Program-made: the position numbers and the translations under genes
From: Thermoflexia bacterium
GTDB lineage: Bacteria; Chloroflexota; Anaerolineae; B4-G1; DUEL01
NCBI GenBank assembly: GCA_011192125.1
Contig: DUEL01000038.1
Span: forward strand, 1-40,669
Direction of reading: 5' to 3'
DNA: 40,669 nt
Notes under the pieces: model-generated
Told to the model about the DNA's origin: nothing
What the model saw: only the letters and a program-made list of their open reading frames with translations
Database searches by the model: none
In this document: positions 26,170 to 33,900 of the stretch, piece by piece
Layout of the letters: every line of letters begins with the position of its first letter
Numbering within the stretch: the first letter of the stretch is position 1

Positions 26170-26275
26170 AGGAACCTCCCGCGGGTTCCCCACAGACGTC
26201 CGAGCGAGCCGTAAAGGGTCCCCTGACCGACCACCTGCGCTGCCGTGCGTAACCTGCGGGAGGCCGGTAAACTGT
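26170..26275. repeat. Second copy of the CCCGCAGGTT palindrome element
   Basis: On the minus strand it begins ACAGTTTACCGGCCTCCCGC, continues with AGGTTACG, and ends GGGAACCCGCGGGAGGTTCCT. Both ends match the 9341-9396 copy; the interior is about 50 bp longer. It fills most of the gap between the DUF2085 and methyltransferase genes. Confidence 0.55.
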
Positions 26276-26294
26276 CGGGTAGCCCATAGTCATG

Positions 26295-26924
26295 TCAACC
26301 CTTTCGCGCGACGATCAGTTTGAAGATCCCGCCTGCCCCGAGGTCCTCCACCCGCTCCAGCGTCAACCCGGCCCGGCGCACGTTATCCACCGTCCTCCTG
26401 TTGATGTGGGGTCCCATCAGCCGGGCGACCAGCGGGTCCAGCAGGTCCATCAACCGCCCCAGCAGCGGGTTCTCCGGGCGGACGTGTTCCAGGAGCACGA
26501 TCCGCCCCCCGGGCCTCACCACTCGCCTCATCTCCCGCAGCCCCAGAATCGGATCGGGCACCGAGCAGAAGACGAACGTGGCGACACCGCTGTCGAAGGT
26601 GTCGTCGGGGAAGTCCAGTGCCTGACCATCCATCTGGAGCAGAGCGACAGGCACACCCAGCCGCTCGGCCCGGCGTCGGGCGCGTTCCAGCATTCGCTGG
26701 CTTATGTCGATGCCGACCACCTGGAGGCCCGGCGGGTAATAGGGAATGTTCTTGCCCGTGCCCACGCCCACCTCCAGCACCCGGGGCCCGTTGACCAGCG
26801 ACCAGACGCGGCGGCGCCAGCCCTGGTAGCGGCGCTCCGCCAACCCTTCCATCCAATCATACAGCGGCGCGATACGATCATACCGCGCCCGCGTCGCAGC
26901 CGTCTCTCGAGCGTCCGGTCCCAT
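26295..26924 (-). CDS. Class I SAM-dependent methyltransferase (UbiE/PmtA-like)
   Basis: A 209-residue soluble methyltransferase. YDRIAPLYDWMEG at the N-terminus and VLEVGVGTGKNIPYYPPG (motif I) are typical of UbiE-related enzymes. VVGIDISQRMLERAR (motif post I) and FDSGVATFVFCSVPDP follow, then VVRPGGRIVLLEHVRP. The C-terminus (MGPHINRRTVDNVRRAG) resembles phospholipid or small-thiol methyltransferases, but the substrate is open. The second of two adjacent ATGs (26924) has AGGAGG at 5-nt spacing. Confidence 0.87.
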   Translation of the reverse strand: MGPDARETAATRARYDRIAPLYDWMEGLAERRYQGWRRRVWSLVNGPRVLEVGVGTGKNIPYYPPGLQVVGIDISQRMLERARRRAERLGVPVALLQMDGQALDFPDDTFDSGVATFVFCSVPDPILGLREMRRVVRPGGRIVLLEHVRPENPLLGRLMDLLDPLVARLMGPHINRRTVDNVRRAGLTLERVEDLGAGGIFKLIVARKG

Positions 26925-26994
26925 CATGTCCTCCTGTGTCTCGATTGTACCGGGAAAGCAAACTGGAGGGGAGGGCCAAACGGTACACATCGAC

Positions 26995-27012
26995 CCCCGC
27001 CATTCGGCGGGG
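26995..27012. repeat. Hairpin of the CCCCGCC/GGCGGGG family
   Basis: CCCCGCC, ATTC loop, GGCGGGG, perfect 7-bp stem. It lies upstream of the methyltransferase gene, between it and the MITE-like repeat, so it does not terminate an obvious transcript here. Confidence 0.4.
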
Positions 27013-27037
27013 ATAGAGAAATCGGGACCCTCAAGCA

Positions 27038-27144
27038 GCAGGACTTACATAGTTTTACCCCAGAGGCACAGAAGGCACGGAGAAACCTTCTGTAACCTCT
27101 GTAAGGAGGGAGAAACTCTGTGTCCTCTGTGTCTCTGTGGTGGA
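27038..27144. repeat. CACCACAGAG-family palindrome with recognisable left terminal repeat
   Basis: The left end GCAGGACTTACATAGT (27038-27053) is a diverged version of ACAGGGCTTGCGCAGT, the terminal repeat seen at 9209-9224 (reverse complement). The body pairs CCCAGAGGCACAGAAGGCAC with a stretch near 27117-27144 ending CTCTGTGGTGG. No right terminal repeat remains. Confidence 0.6.
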
Positions 27145-27151
27145 GACAGGA

Positions 27152-27178
27152 CGGGGGCAGGTGAGCGACCTGCCCCCG
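27152..27178 (-). terminator. Hairpin terminator after the CoA-transferase gene
   Basis: CGGGGGCAGGT, loop GAGCG, ACCTGCCCCCG: perfect 11-bp stem 28 bp after the stop codon. Only short T runs follow on the minus strand. Confidence 0.65.
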
Positions 27179-27205
27179 CCGGATTCCCCTGCTCGATGCA
27201 GGATC

Positions 27206-28513
27206 TTAGATATAGTTCAACTCCTTCGCCGCCTTTGTCAGTTCGTCCCGGAACTTGGGATGGGCGATGTTGATCAACGCCTTCGCCCGCTGGCGGATCG
27301 TCTTGCCGTACAGTTCCGCCACTCCGTACTCGGTGACCACGTAGTGGACGTGGTACCGGGTGGTCACGACCCCCGCGCCCGGTTTGAGCATCGGCACGAT
27401 GCGGCTGACCTCGCCGTTCTTGGCCGTGCTGGGCAGGGCGATGATGGGCACACCTCCTTCCGAACGAGCAGCCCCGTAGATGAAGTCCAACTGCCCGCCC
27501 ACGCCGCTGTACAGTTTCGGCCCGATGGAGTCGGCACAGACCTGCCCTGTCAGGTCCACCTCGATGGCCGAGTTGATCGCCACCTGGCGGTAGTTCTGAG
27601 CGATGACGAAGGGATCGTTGACGTACTCGGTGCGGTGGAGTTCGATGATCGGGTTGTTGTGGGCCCACTCGTACAGACGGCGGGTGCCCAACATAAAACC
27701 GGCCGTGATCTTACCCGGATGGAGCGTCTTGCGGGCGTTGGTCACCACCCCCGCCTCCACCAGGTCGATCACGCTGTCCGAGAACAACTCGGTGTGGATG
27801 CCCAGGTCCTTCTTGTGGTAAAGGAACTGGAGCACCGCGTCCGGGATGGCGCCGATGCCCATCTGCATCGTCGCCCCGTCCGGGATCAGTTCGGCGATGT
27901 ACTCGGCGATCTTGCGGTGGAGTTCGCTGGGCCCACCCTCCGTCATCGGCAACTCGAACAGCGGGTAGTCGACCGGCACGATGTAATCCAGCCGACTGAC
28001 ATGGATGAAACTGTCGCCGAGGCACCTGGGCATGTTCGGGTTGACCTCGGCGATGATGATCCGTGCCGACTCGGCAGGCGTTTTGGTCAGACCGGTCTCG
28101 ATGCCGAACGAACAGAACCCGTGCTCGTCCGGCGGCGAGAGATGGACAAAGGCGACATCCACCGGCAGGATGCCCTTCTTGAAGAGGAGTGTGAACTCGG
28201 AGAGGAGGACCGGGGTAAAGTCGGCCCGTCCCTCCCAGACCGCCTTACGGACGTTGGGGCCGATGAAGAGGGCGTTGGCCCGGAGGTGGCCCTCCATCTC
28301 CGGGGCCACGTACTCGGTGACCCCCAGGGTCAGGGCGTGGCAGATCTCCACGTTCTCCAGTTCCTCCGCCCGGTCCACCAAGGCCTTCAGGAGCACCTTG
28401 GGGACGCTGCAGTTGCCGGTGAGGAAGATCCGATCGCCGGACTTGATGGCCTTAACCGCCTCTTCGGCGGTGGTGACTTTGCTCTCGTAGATTTTCGACC
28501 AACTGTACGCCAT
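27206..28513 (-). CDS. Acetyl-CoA hydrolase/4-hydroxybutyrate CoA-transferase family protein
   Basis: A 435-residue enzyme of the Cat1/AbfT family, which moves CoA between acyl groups through a glutamyl-CoA intermediate. The likely catalytic residue is E242 in IHTELFSDSV, close to the position of E238 in 4-hydroxybutyrate CoA-transferase (family knowledge). GDRIFLTGNCSVPK, MGIGAIPDAVL and SAIEVDLTGQVCADSIG are family motifs. The ATG at 28513 follows GGGAG and is 4 nt after the alanine dehydrogenase stop, so co-transcription is likely. Substrates may be the acyl-CoAs made by the vor-type complex nearby; acetyl-CoA hydrolysis is an alternative. Confidence 0.9.
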   Translation of the reverse strand: MAYSWSKIYESKVTTAEEAVKAIKSGDRIFLTGNCSVPKVLLKALVDRAEELENVEICHALTLGVTEYVAPEMEGHLRANALFIGPNVRKAVWEGRADFTPVLLSEFTLLFKKGILPVDVAFVHLSPPDEHGFCSFGIETGLTKTPAESARIIIAEVNPNMPRCLGDSFIHVSRLDYIVPVDYPLFELPMTEGGPSELHRKIAEYIAELIPDGATMQMGIGAIPDAVLQFLYHKKDLGIHTELFSDSVIDLVEAGVVTNARKTLHPGKITAGFMLGTRRLYEWAHNNPIIELHRTEYVNDPFVIAQNYRQVAINSAIEVDLTGQVCADSIGPKLYSGVGGQLDFIYGAARSEGGVPIIALPSTAKNGEVSRIVPMLKPGAGVVTTRYHVHYVVTEYGVAELYGKTIRQRAKALINIAHPKFRDELTKAAKELNYI

Positions 28514-28517
28514 GCTC

Positions 28518-29618
28518 TTACTCCCGGGTTGTGGCTTTGTAGGCCGCGGCCAGCGCCTCGTGCGTGATCTCCCCATCCCGCGTGTTGATCCCCCGCGCCA
28601 GACCGGGCATCTCCCTGGCTGCCTGATCCAGTCCCACTTCGGCGATACGCTGGATGTAGGGCCAGGCCGCGTTGTTGAAGGCGTGGGTGGAGGTCCGCGG
28701 CAGGACCCCCGGCGCGTTGGGCACGCAGAAGTGGACCACACCCTCCTCGATGAAGACCGGGTCTCGCAGGGTGGTCGGGCGGCTGGTCTCCACGCACCCC
28801 CCCTGGTCGATGCTGAAGTCGAGGATGACCGCACCCGGCTTCATCGACCGCACCATCTCGCGGGTGACGATGATGGGGGCGCGGGCTCCGGGCACCAGCA
28901 CCGCGCCGACGAGGACCTCGACGAAACGGGCCACGCGGGCGATGTTGAACGGGTAGGCCACCATCGTCGTCACGCGGCCCTCGAACATCTCGTCGATCTG
29001 GCGCAGCCGCTCCAGGTTGCGATCCAGGACATAGACGGTGGCCCCCAGCCCCACGAAGGCGCGTGCGGCGTTGGTCCCTAGCACACCAGCCCCCAGGATC
29101 GCCACTCGGGCTGCGGGGATGCCCGGGACGCCGCTCAGGAGCACCCCGCGGCCACCCCAGTTGCTCTGAAGGAACGTGGCCGCCAGTTGGGGGGCCATTC
29201 GCCCCGCCACCTCGCTCATCGTCTTCAGCACTGGTAGTGTGCCGTCGTCCTCTTGGATCGTCTCGTAAGCGATGGCGGTGACCCTCTTCTCCAGGATGGT
29301 CCGCACCGTCTCCTTCCGAGCGGCCGCCAGATGGAGGAAACCACAAAGGATCTGTCCCTCTCGCAGCCACTCCAGTTCCTCCTGGGTGGGCCGTACCGCC
29401 TTCAGAACCATGTCGGCCCGGCGGTAGACCTCTTCGGTGGAGTACACGATCTGCCCGCCGGCCCGCTCGTAGTCGTAGTCGGTGAAGCCCGCCGCCTCAC
29501 CGGCTCCCTGCTCTACGTAACAGATATGCCCGGCGTGGCTGAGCAACCGAACCCCGTAGGGGGTCAGCCCCACCCGCATCTCCAGATCCCGTCGTTCCTT
29601 TGGAATACCGATGTTCAT
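28518..29618 (-). CDS. ald: Alanine dehydrogenase
   Basis: A 366-residue NAD-dependent enzyme converting alanine to pyruvate and ammonia. MNIGIPKERRDLEMRVGLTP is the classic N-terminus; K73 (VLKAVRP) and H96 (GFLHLAA) are the expected substrate residues. VAILGAGVLGTNAARAF is the Rossmann loop and DFSIDQGGCVETSRPTT is the catalytic Asp region. Length is normal. GAGGTGACT precedes the ATG. With the CoA-transferase and vor-type genes it fits amino-acid fermentation; the direction in vivo is not determined by sequence. Confidence 0.95.
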   Translation of the reverse strand: MNIGIPKERRDLEMRVGLTPYGVRLLSHAGHICYVEQGAGEAAGFTDYDYERAGGQIVYSTEEVYRRADMVLKAVRPTQEELEWLREGQILCGFLHLAAARKETVRTILEKRVTAIAYETIQEDDGTLPVLKTMSEVAGRMAPQLAATFLQSNWGGRGVLLSGVPGIPAARVAILGAGVLGTNAARAFVGLGATVYVLDRNLERLRQIDEMFEGRVTTMVAYPFNIARVARFVEVLVGAVLVPGARAPIIVTREMVRSMKPGAVILDFSIDQGGCVETSRPTTLRDPVFIEEGVVHFCVPNAPGVLPRTSTHAFNNAAWPYIQRIAEVGLDQAAREMPGLARGINTRDGEITHEALAAAYKATTRE

Positions 29619-29654
29619 CTTGGAGTCACCTCTTTCTCAACCGGATTTCTGCTC

Positions 29655-29735
29655 CCACCACAGAGAAGCAACAGGGGGCACGGAGCTCGCTCCGGAGGAT
29701 TGTCCCTCTGAGCCCTCTGTGCATCTCTGTGGTTT
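29655..29735. repeat. CACCACAGAG-family palindrome between uspA and ald
   Basis: CACCACAGAGAAGCAACAGG with GGGCACGGAG pairs with CTCTGAGCCCTCTGTGCATC and TCTGTGGTTT. It fills almost the whole 117-bp gap and abuts the uspA stop, so it may act as a terminator or processing hairpin between the two genes. Terminal repeats not recognisable. Confidence 0.6.
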
Positions 29736-30206
29736 TCACTCCCCCTCCGGCGGCTGGGGGCGGACCAGCAGCACCGGGCATGGCGCTCCGCGCAGCACCC
29801 GATCCGCCACGCTGCCGTAAACCCACCGACTGAAGCCGGAGAGGCCGTGGGTGCTCATCAGGATCAGGTCGACCCCCTCTTCCTCCGCGTACTGCAGGAT
29901 CTCCTCCGCCGGATTTCCTTCTCGGACCTCGTACCGCACCGTCGCTCCCCACTCGCGGACCCGTGCGGCGACGCCCTGAAGGTAGGCCCGCAACTCCACC
30001 CGGGCCCGCGCCGTCGCGGTCGCGGAGAGTTGCAGCCCAGGTGGGTAGGTCGTCAGCAGCGCGACCGTCCGATCCCCTAGCCCCGTCGTCAGGACCGAAA
30101 GGAGGTGGGCTCGGGTCTGACCAGGCCGGATGAGGGCGCGCAGGTGTGGCAGGACACATTCCGCCAGTTCCGACCCGTCCAGGGGCACCAGGATGCACTG
30201 GTGCAT
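29736..30206 (-). CDS. Universal stress protein (UspA family)
   Basis: A 156-residue single-domain Usp. CILVPLDGSELAE is the N-terminal strand and STHGLSGFSRWVYGSVADRVL the ATP-binding loop (G-x2-G-x9-G-S), so an ATP-binding subtype is likely. The start at 30206 is preferred because it gives the family N-terminus; an ATG ten codons upstream (30236) has a weak GAAGG and cannot be excluded. A second Usp gene lies 23-53 nt upstream, probably in the same transcript. Confidence 0.9.
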   Translation of the reverse strand: MHQCILVPLDGSELAECVLPHLRALIRPGQTRAHLLSVLTTGLGDRTVALLTTYPPGLQLSATATARARVELRAYLQGVAARVREWGATVRYEVREGNPAEEILQYAEEEGVDLILMSTHGLSGFSRWVYGSVADRVLRGAPCPVLLVRPQPPEGE

Positions 30207-30258
30207 CGCCGATCCGAGGTCCTCTGAACAAGCCATTGCCTTCGTGGGATCGAACTCC

Positions 30259-30735
30259 TCACTTCGGCGGTCGGACCCGTACCAGCAGCACCGGGCACTT
30301 CGCCCCGCGCAGCACCTTGTCGGCCACGCTGCCGTAGACCCACCGGCTCAGGCCGGAGCGGCCGTGGGTGCACATAGCGATCAGGTCGGCCCCGATCTCT
30401 TCCGCGTAGGCCAGGATCTCCTCCGCGGGCTGACCGAAGCGGATCACGGTGTGGACCTTGGAGGCCACGGGGCGGAGCCGGTCGGCCACCTGCGCCAGGT
30501 ATTCCTTCAACTCCCGCTCGATCCGCTGCCGCTCCGCCTCCTGGGCCGCCAGGAACTCCGCCGTCGCGTAGATCGGGTAGATGTCGACGGCGACCGCTAT
30601 CGGCGGAGCCGCCAGCGGGGCGACGGAGAGAAGATGGACCTCGCTGTCGCGCCCGCGCACGATCTCCGTCACGTGCGGCAACACCTGCTCGGCCAACTCC
30701 GACCCGTCCAGCAGGACCACCACCTTCCTGTACAT
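30259..30735 (-). CDS. Universal stress protein (UspA family)
   Basis: A 158-residue single-domain Usp: KVVVLLDGSELAEQVLPHV at the start, a helical central insert (EFLAAQEAERQRIERELKEY), and CTHGRSGLSRWVYGSVADKVL as the ATP-binding loop. It is clearly paralogous to the next gene (almost identical loop). GGGGGAGAGGGCG precedes the ATG. It follows vorC by 79 nt of low-complexity sequence rich in TTCAGT. Confidence 0.93.
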   Translation of the reverse strand: MYRKVVVLLDGSELAEQVLPHVTEIVRGRDSEVHLLSVAPLAAPPIAVAVDIYPIYATAEFLAAQEAERQRIERELKEYLAQVADRLRPVASKVHTVIRFGQPAEEILAYAEEIGADLIAMCTHGRSGLSRWVYGSVADKVLRGAKCPVLLVRVRPPK

Positions 30736-30814
30736 CGCCCTCTCCCCCTGCTCACCGAAGGCATTGAATGCGCTGGTCGCACTGAATTCAGTACTTTCAG
30801 CCTCTTCAGTGTTC

Positions 30815-31375
30815 TCAGTGCTCCCCGTACTCCGCGCCCTTCCGCAGTGCCTCCTTGTTCAACCCCAGCAACTTACGGTGTCGCTCCGGCAGGTGATCAT
30901 CCAGTGCCCGCTCGATGGCCTCCAGCGGGATCACCCCCAGCGCCTGGATCAGGGCCCCCAGGCAGACGACGTTGGCCAGGCGAACGTTCCCCAGGTCGCT
31001 GGCGATGTCGCTGGCCGGGACGTAGATGACGTGGATGTCGTCCCGTTCGCTCTTCTGCGGGACCAGGGAACTGTTGACGACCAGGATGCCCCCCGGTTTG
31101 ACCGCTGGTTCGAAGGCCTCCATCGAGGGGATGTTCAGGACGATGGCCGCGCTGGGCCGGCGCACCAGCGGCGAGCCGATCTCTTCGTCGGAGATGACGA
31201 CGGTGCAGCGGGCCTTCCCCCCCCGCATCTCCGGGCCGTAGGAGGGGATCCACGTCACGTGCAGGCCCTGATCCATCGCCGCATAGGCCAGCAACTGCCC
31301 AGCGAACAGCGCGCCCTGACCGCCGAAACCGGAGATGATGATCTCTTCCTGGATCCTGCGCCCTGCTTCCTGCAT
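30815..31375 (-). CDS. 2-oxoacid:ferredoxin oxidoreductase gamma subunit
   Basis: A 186-residue subunit. ISGFGGQGALFAGQLLAYAA is the family signature and YGPEMRGGKARCTVVISDEEI follows. With the adjacent alpha, beta and delta subunits it forms a complex that decarboxylates a 2-oxoacid to acyl-CoA and reduces ferredoxin. It starts 2 nt after the beta subunit stop. Odd feature: the first nine residues (MQEAGRRIQ) are encoded by a purine-rich GCAGGA-type repeat also seen in other leaders here; family members normally start near EIIISG. Confidence 0.93.
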   Translation of the reverse strand: MQEAGRRIQEEIIISGFGGQGALFAGQLLAYAAMDQGLHVTWIPSYGPEMRGGKARCTVVISDEEIGSPLVRRPSAAIVLNIPSMEAFEPAVKPGGILVVNSSLVPQKSERDDIHVIYVPASDIASDLGNVRLANVVCLGALIQALGVIPLEAIERALDDHLPERHRKLLGLNKEALRKGAEYGEH

Positions 31376-31377
31376 CC

Positions 31378-32169
31378 TTACTTCCCCTCCTTCAATGCCC
31401 GCACCTCGTCGGTCATCTTCGTATCCCCCAGGGGGTAGTAGGAGACCATATGCTCCTTAGCCCATTCCAGCGCTTCGACCGGCCCCATATGCCAGTTGGT
31501 GTTGCAGGTGGAAAGGACCTCTACCATAGAGAAGCCCAGGCCAGCCAACTGGGTCTGGAAGGCCAGTTTGATCGCCTTCTTGGTGCGCCGGATGCCCGGC
31601 ACGTCGAGGACAGCCTGGCGGGTGACGTAGGCCGCGCCGGGGAGGATGCCGATCAGTTCCGCCATATGCATCGGCCAGCCCGCCGTCTCCACGTCCCGCC
31701 CTGTGGGGGAGGAGGTGGTCACCTGCCCGGGCAGGGTCGTCGGGGCCATCTGCCCGCCGGTCATCCCGTAGATGGCGTTGTTGACGAAGATGGTGGTGAT
31801 CAACTCCCCTCGGTTGGCAGCGTGGATGATCTCCGCCGTGCCGATGGCCGCCAGGTCGCCGTCGCCCTGGTAGGTGAAGACCACCCTGTCGGGACTGACC
31901 CGCTTGATACCCGTCGCCATCGCCGGGGCGCGACCGTGGGCCGCCTCGGCGAAGTCCATATTGAAGTAGTAGTACGCCAGCACCGAGCACCCCACCGGCG
32001 CGATCCCGATGGTCCGCTCCCGCACGCCCAACTCGTCGATCACCTCGGCGATCAGCCGATGGATGATCCCGTGCGTGCAGCCGGGGCAGTAGTGGGTGTG
32101 CCGCTCGGTCAAACTCTCCGGGTACTTGAAGACCAGTTCCATATCCTCAGGAATCTCGACCGTTGCCAT
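31378..32169 (-). CDS. 2-oxoacid:ferredoxin oxidoreductase beta subunit (TPP-binding)
   Basis: A 263-residue subunit. [14 protein letters not shown] near the N-terminus, [15 protein letters not shown], then the thiamine-diphosphate motif [19 protein letters not shown] to [16 protein letters not shown]. The gene lies between the alpha and gamma subunits, with AGGAGG before its ATG. The best guess at substrate, from the alpha subunit, is branched-chain 2-oxoacids. Confidence 0.93.
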   Translation of the reverse strand: MATVEIPEDMELVFKYPESLTERHTHYCPGCTHGIIHRLIAEVIDELGVRERTIGIAPVGCSVLAYYYFNMDFAEAAHGRAPAMATGIKRVSPDRVVFTYQGDGDLAAIGTAEIIHAANRGELITTIFVNNAIYGMTGGQMAPTTLPGQVTTSSPTGRDVETAGWPMHMAELIGILPGAAYVTRQAVLDVPGIRRTKKAIKLAFQTQLAGLGFSMVEVLSTCNTNWHMGPVEALEWAKEHMVSYYPLGDTKMTDEVRALKEGK

Positions 32170-32186
32170 GTCGTTCCTCCTAACGC

Positions 32187-32247
32187 GGTTTCAGGTCTCG
32201 AGGTTTCAGATTGCAGGTCGGCCCTGGATATGAGAAACCTGAAACCT
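32187..32247. repeat. GGTTTCAGGT inverted repeat in the alpha-beta intergenic gap
   Basis: GGTTTCAGGT (32187-32196) and AGGTTTCAG (32201-32209) can each pair with the ACCTGAAACCT stretch (32237-32247). It is a separate class of intergenic palindrome; it spans most of the 92-bp gap between alpha and beta genes and may set their relative expression. Confidence 0.5.
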
Positions 32248-32261
32248 GGAACCTCAGCCCC

Positions 32262-33323
32262 CTAACATTCCTTGTCCAATTTCTCCAATTCCGGCAGGAT
32301 CTCGTCAGGCAGGGGGATCACGCCGCCCATCCGTCCGTAGAAGCGGACGGGGCAACGGCCCTCGACGGCCAGCCGGACGTCCTCCACCATCTGCCCGGCG
32401 TTCATCTCGACCGTCAGGACGCCCCGCACCTGCTCAGCCAACTCGGCGATGCGGCCGCTGGGGAACGGCCAGAGGGTGACGGGCCGCAGGAGCCCCACCT
32501 TCATCCCCGCTTTGCGCGCCTCCCGCACCACCGTCTGGCAGACCCGCCCCACGGTGCCGAAGGCTACCAGCAGGAGGTCGGCATCCTCCGTGCTGTACTC
32601 CTTCCAGCGGACCTCGTTGGCGGCGATCTCCTTGAGTTTGGCCTGCAACCGCAGGTTGACCCGCTCCAGGTTCTCCGCGCCCAGGTAGAGGGAGGTGATG
32701 ATATTGGGCTCACGTCCCTGAGCGCCGGTCAGCGCCCAGTCGGGCCGCTCCTCAGGCGGGCGGACCGGACGCATCGGCGGCATCTCGGCCGGCTCCATCA
32801 TCTGACCGATGGCCCCGTCGGCGACGACCATCGCGATGGTGCGGTACTTCTCCGCCAGGTCGAAGGCCAGCACCACGTAGTCGATGGCCTCCTGGACGTT
32901 AGCCGGAGCCAGGACGATGGGATGGAAGTCCCCGTGCCCGGCCATCTTCACCGCCTGGAAATAGTCGCCCTGAGAGGGCTGGACGTTGCCCAGCCCTGGA
33001 CCGCCGCGCATGATGTTGATCACGACGACGGGGACCTCGGAGCAGGCGATGTAGGAAAGGCCCTCCTGCATCAGACTGATGCCGGGACTGGAGGAAGAGG
33101 TCATCACCCGCGCCCCGGCGCAGGCCGCGCCGTAGACCATATTGATGGATGCGACCTCGCTCTCAGCCTGGAGGAAGACCCGCCCCAGTTCGGGGAGTCG
33201 CTTGGAGAAGTGCTCCAGCACCTCGGTCTGTGGTGTGATGGGGTAGCCAAAGAATGCTTCTACCCCGGCTCGGATGGCTGCCTCTGCAATGGCAGCGTTC
33301 CCTTCCCAAAGTTCCTTCGCCAT
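32262..33323 (-). CDS. vorB: 2-oxoacid:ferredoxin oxidoreductase alpha subunit, VorB-type
   Basis: A 353-residue subunit. [21 protein letters not shown] and [17 protein letters not shown] open it. [36 protein letters not shown] and [20 protein letters not shown] match the group annotated as 3-methyl-2-oxobutanoate (2-ketoisovalerate) oxidoreductase VorB. Substrate may still be 2-oxoglutarate or other 2-oxoacids, since these families are close. GGAGGGAAC precedes the ATG. It is second in the delta-alpha-beta-gamma operon. Confidence 0.9.
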   Translation of the reverse strand: MAKELWEGNAAIAEAAIRAGVEAFFGYPITPQTEVLEHFSKRLPELGRVFLQAESEVASINMVYGAACAGARVMTSSSSPGISLMQEGLSYIACSEVPVVVINIMRGGPGLGNVQPSQGDYFQAVKMAGHGDFHPIVLAPANVQEAIDYVVLAFDLAEKYRTIAMVVADGAIGQMMEPAEMPPMRPVRPPEERPDWALTGAQGREPNIITSLYLGAENLERVNLRLQAKLKEIAANEVRWKEYSTEDADLLLVAFGTVGRVCQTVVREARKAGMKVGLLRPVTLWPFPSGRIAELAEQVRGVLTVEMNAGQMVEDVRLAVEGRCPVRFYGRMGGVIPLPDEILPELEKLDKEC

Positions 33324-33336
33324 CGTCGGTTCCCTC

Positions 33337-33585
33337 CTACGCCGCGACGGCGGCCTGCTTGGGCCGCCGCCGTTGCCGATATACCGTAAAGACCACGTCA
33401 GGGCAGATGGTAGCGCACATCGCGCAGCCGGTGCACGCCTCCGGGTCCGTCACCTCGACGGGGCGGTACCCTTTGGCGTTGAACCGCCCCTCCGCCAGAC
33501 GGAGGATGTGCACAGGGCAGACGTTGACACATAGACCGCATCCCTTGCAGCGGTCCTCATCGATGATCACCATCCCTTTCGCCAT
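33337..33585 (-). CDS. 2-oxoacid:ferredoxin oxidoreductase delta subunit, 2[4Fe-4S] ferredoxin
   Basis: An 82-residue ferredoxin-like subunit with two cluster motifs, [12 protein letters not shown] and [12 protein letters not shown], each CxxCxxCxxxCP. It wires electrons from the TPP site to external ferredoxin. The last 14 residues are basic and Ala-rich. It is first in the operon, with GGAGGAAAG before the ATG at 33585 and its promoter at 33637-33665. Confidence 0.93.
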   Translation of the reverse strand: MAKGMVIIDEDRCKGCGLCVNVCPVHILRLAEGRFNAKGYRPVEVTDPEACTGCAMCATICPDVVFTVYRQRRRPKQAAVAA

Positions 33586-33636
33586 GTCTTTCCTCCATCC
33601 CTCTCGATTGCACCCTCAGGACGGGATGCGTTCCTA

Positions 33637-33665
33637 AATATACCCCTTTCCCCCTAAATTGTAAA
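33637..33665 (-). promoter_or_regulatory. Promoter of the vor-type operon
   Basis: On the minus strand -35 TTTACA (33665-33660), 17-bp spacer, -10 TATATT (33642-33637), 52 bp before the ferredoxin subunit start. The -35 overlaps the first AAATTGTAA repeat. Confidence 0.65.
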
Positions 33666-33799
33666 GCGAACGGCGGTTTGGGGAGTCTGTAGTTGTTCCC
33701 AAATTGTAACCTACCCGTACCAATGTACTATTTGCACCGCAACGTGGTTTGGATATAATTTAGGAAAGAATTAAATCGTATAGACCGCTGAAATTGTAA
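33656..33799. promoter_or_regulatory. Three AAATTGTAA direct repeats in the divergent promoter region
   Basis: Identical 9-mers at 33656-33664, 33701-33709 and 33791-33799, starts 45 and 90 bp apart. Copy 1 overlaps the -35 of the vor-type promoter and copies 2 and 3 flank the promoter of the Tad-like operon, so they are candidate operators for a shared regulator. The 315-bp gap 33586-33900 is AT-richer than its surroundings and contains no gene. A TATACCCCTT/AAGGGGTATA pair also lies at its ends (near 33640 and 33855). Confidence 0.5.
33732..33759 (+). promoter_or_regulatory. Promoter of the Tad-like surface operon
   Basis: -35 TTGCAC (33732-33737), 16-bp spacer, -10 TATAAT (33754-33759). 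It leaves a leader of about 135 nt before the first ATG. Confidence 0.65.
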
Positions 33800-33900
33800 C
33801 GCACCCCCCGAGAAAACTCCATCGCACCAATCCAACGCACCCGATCTTGACCTAAGGGGTATAGGGGGGTTGTGCGGCTGTTGGCGTTGGATGAAGAGAG

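Noticed and set aside
26145..26234. Thirty extra N-terminal residues for the DUF2085 protein
   Set aside because: They are translated from a dispersed palindrome; the ATG at 26144 has a proper ribosome site and gives the family N-terminus.
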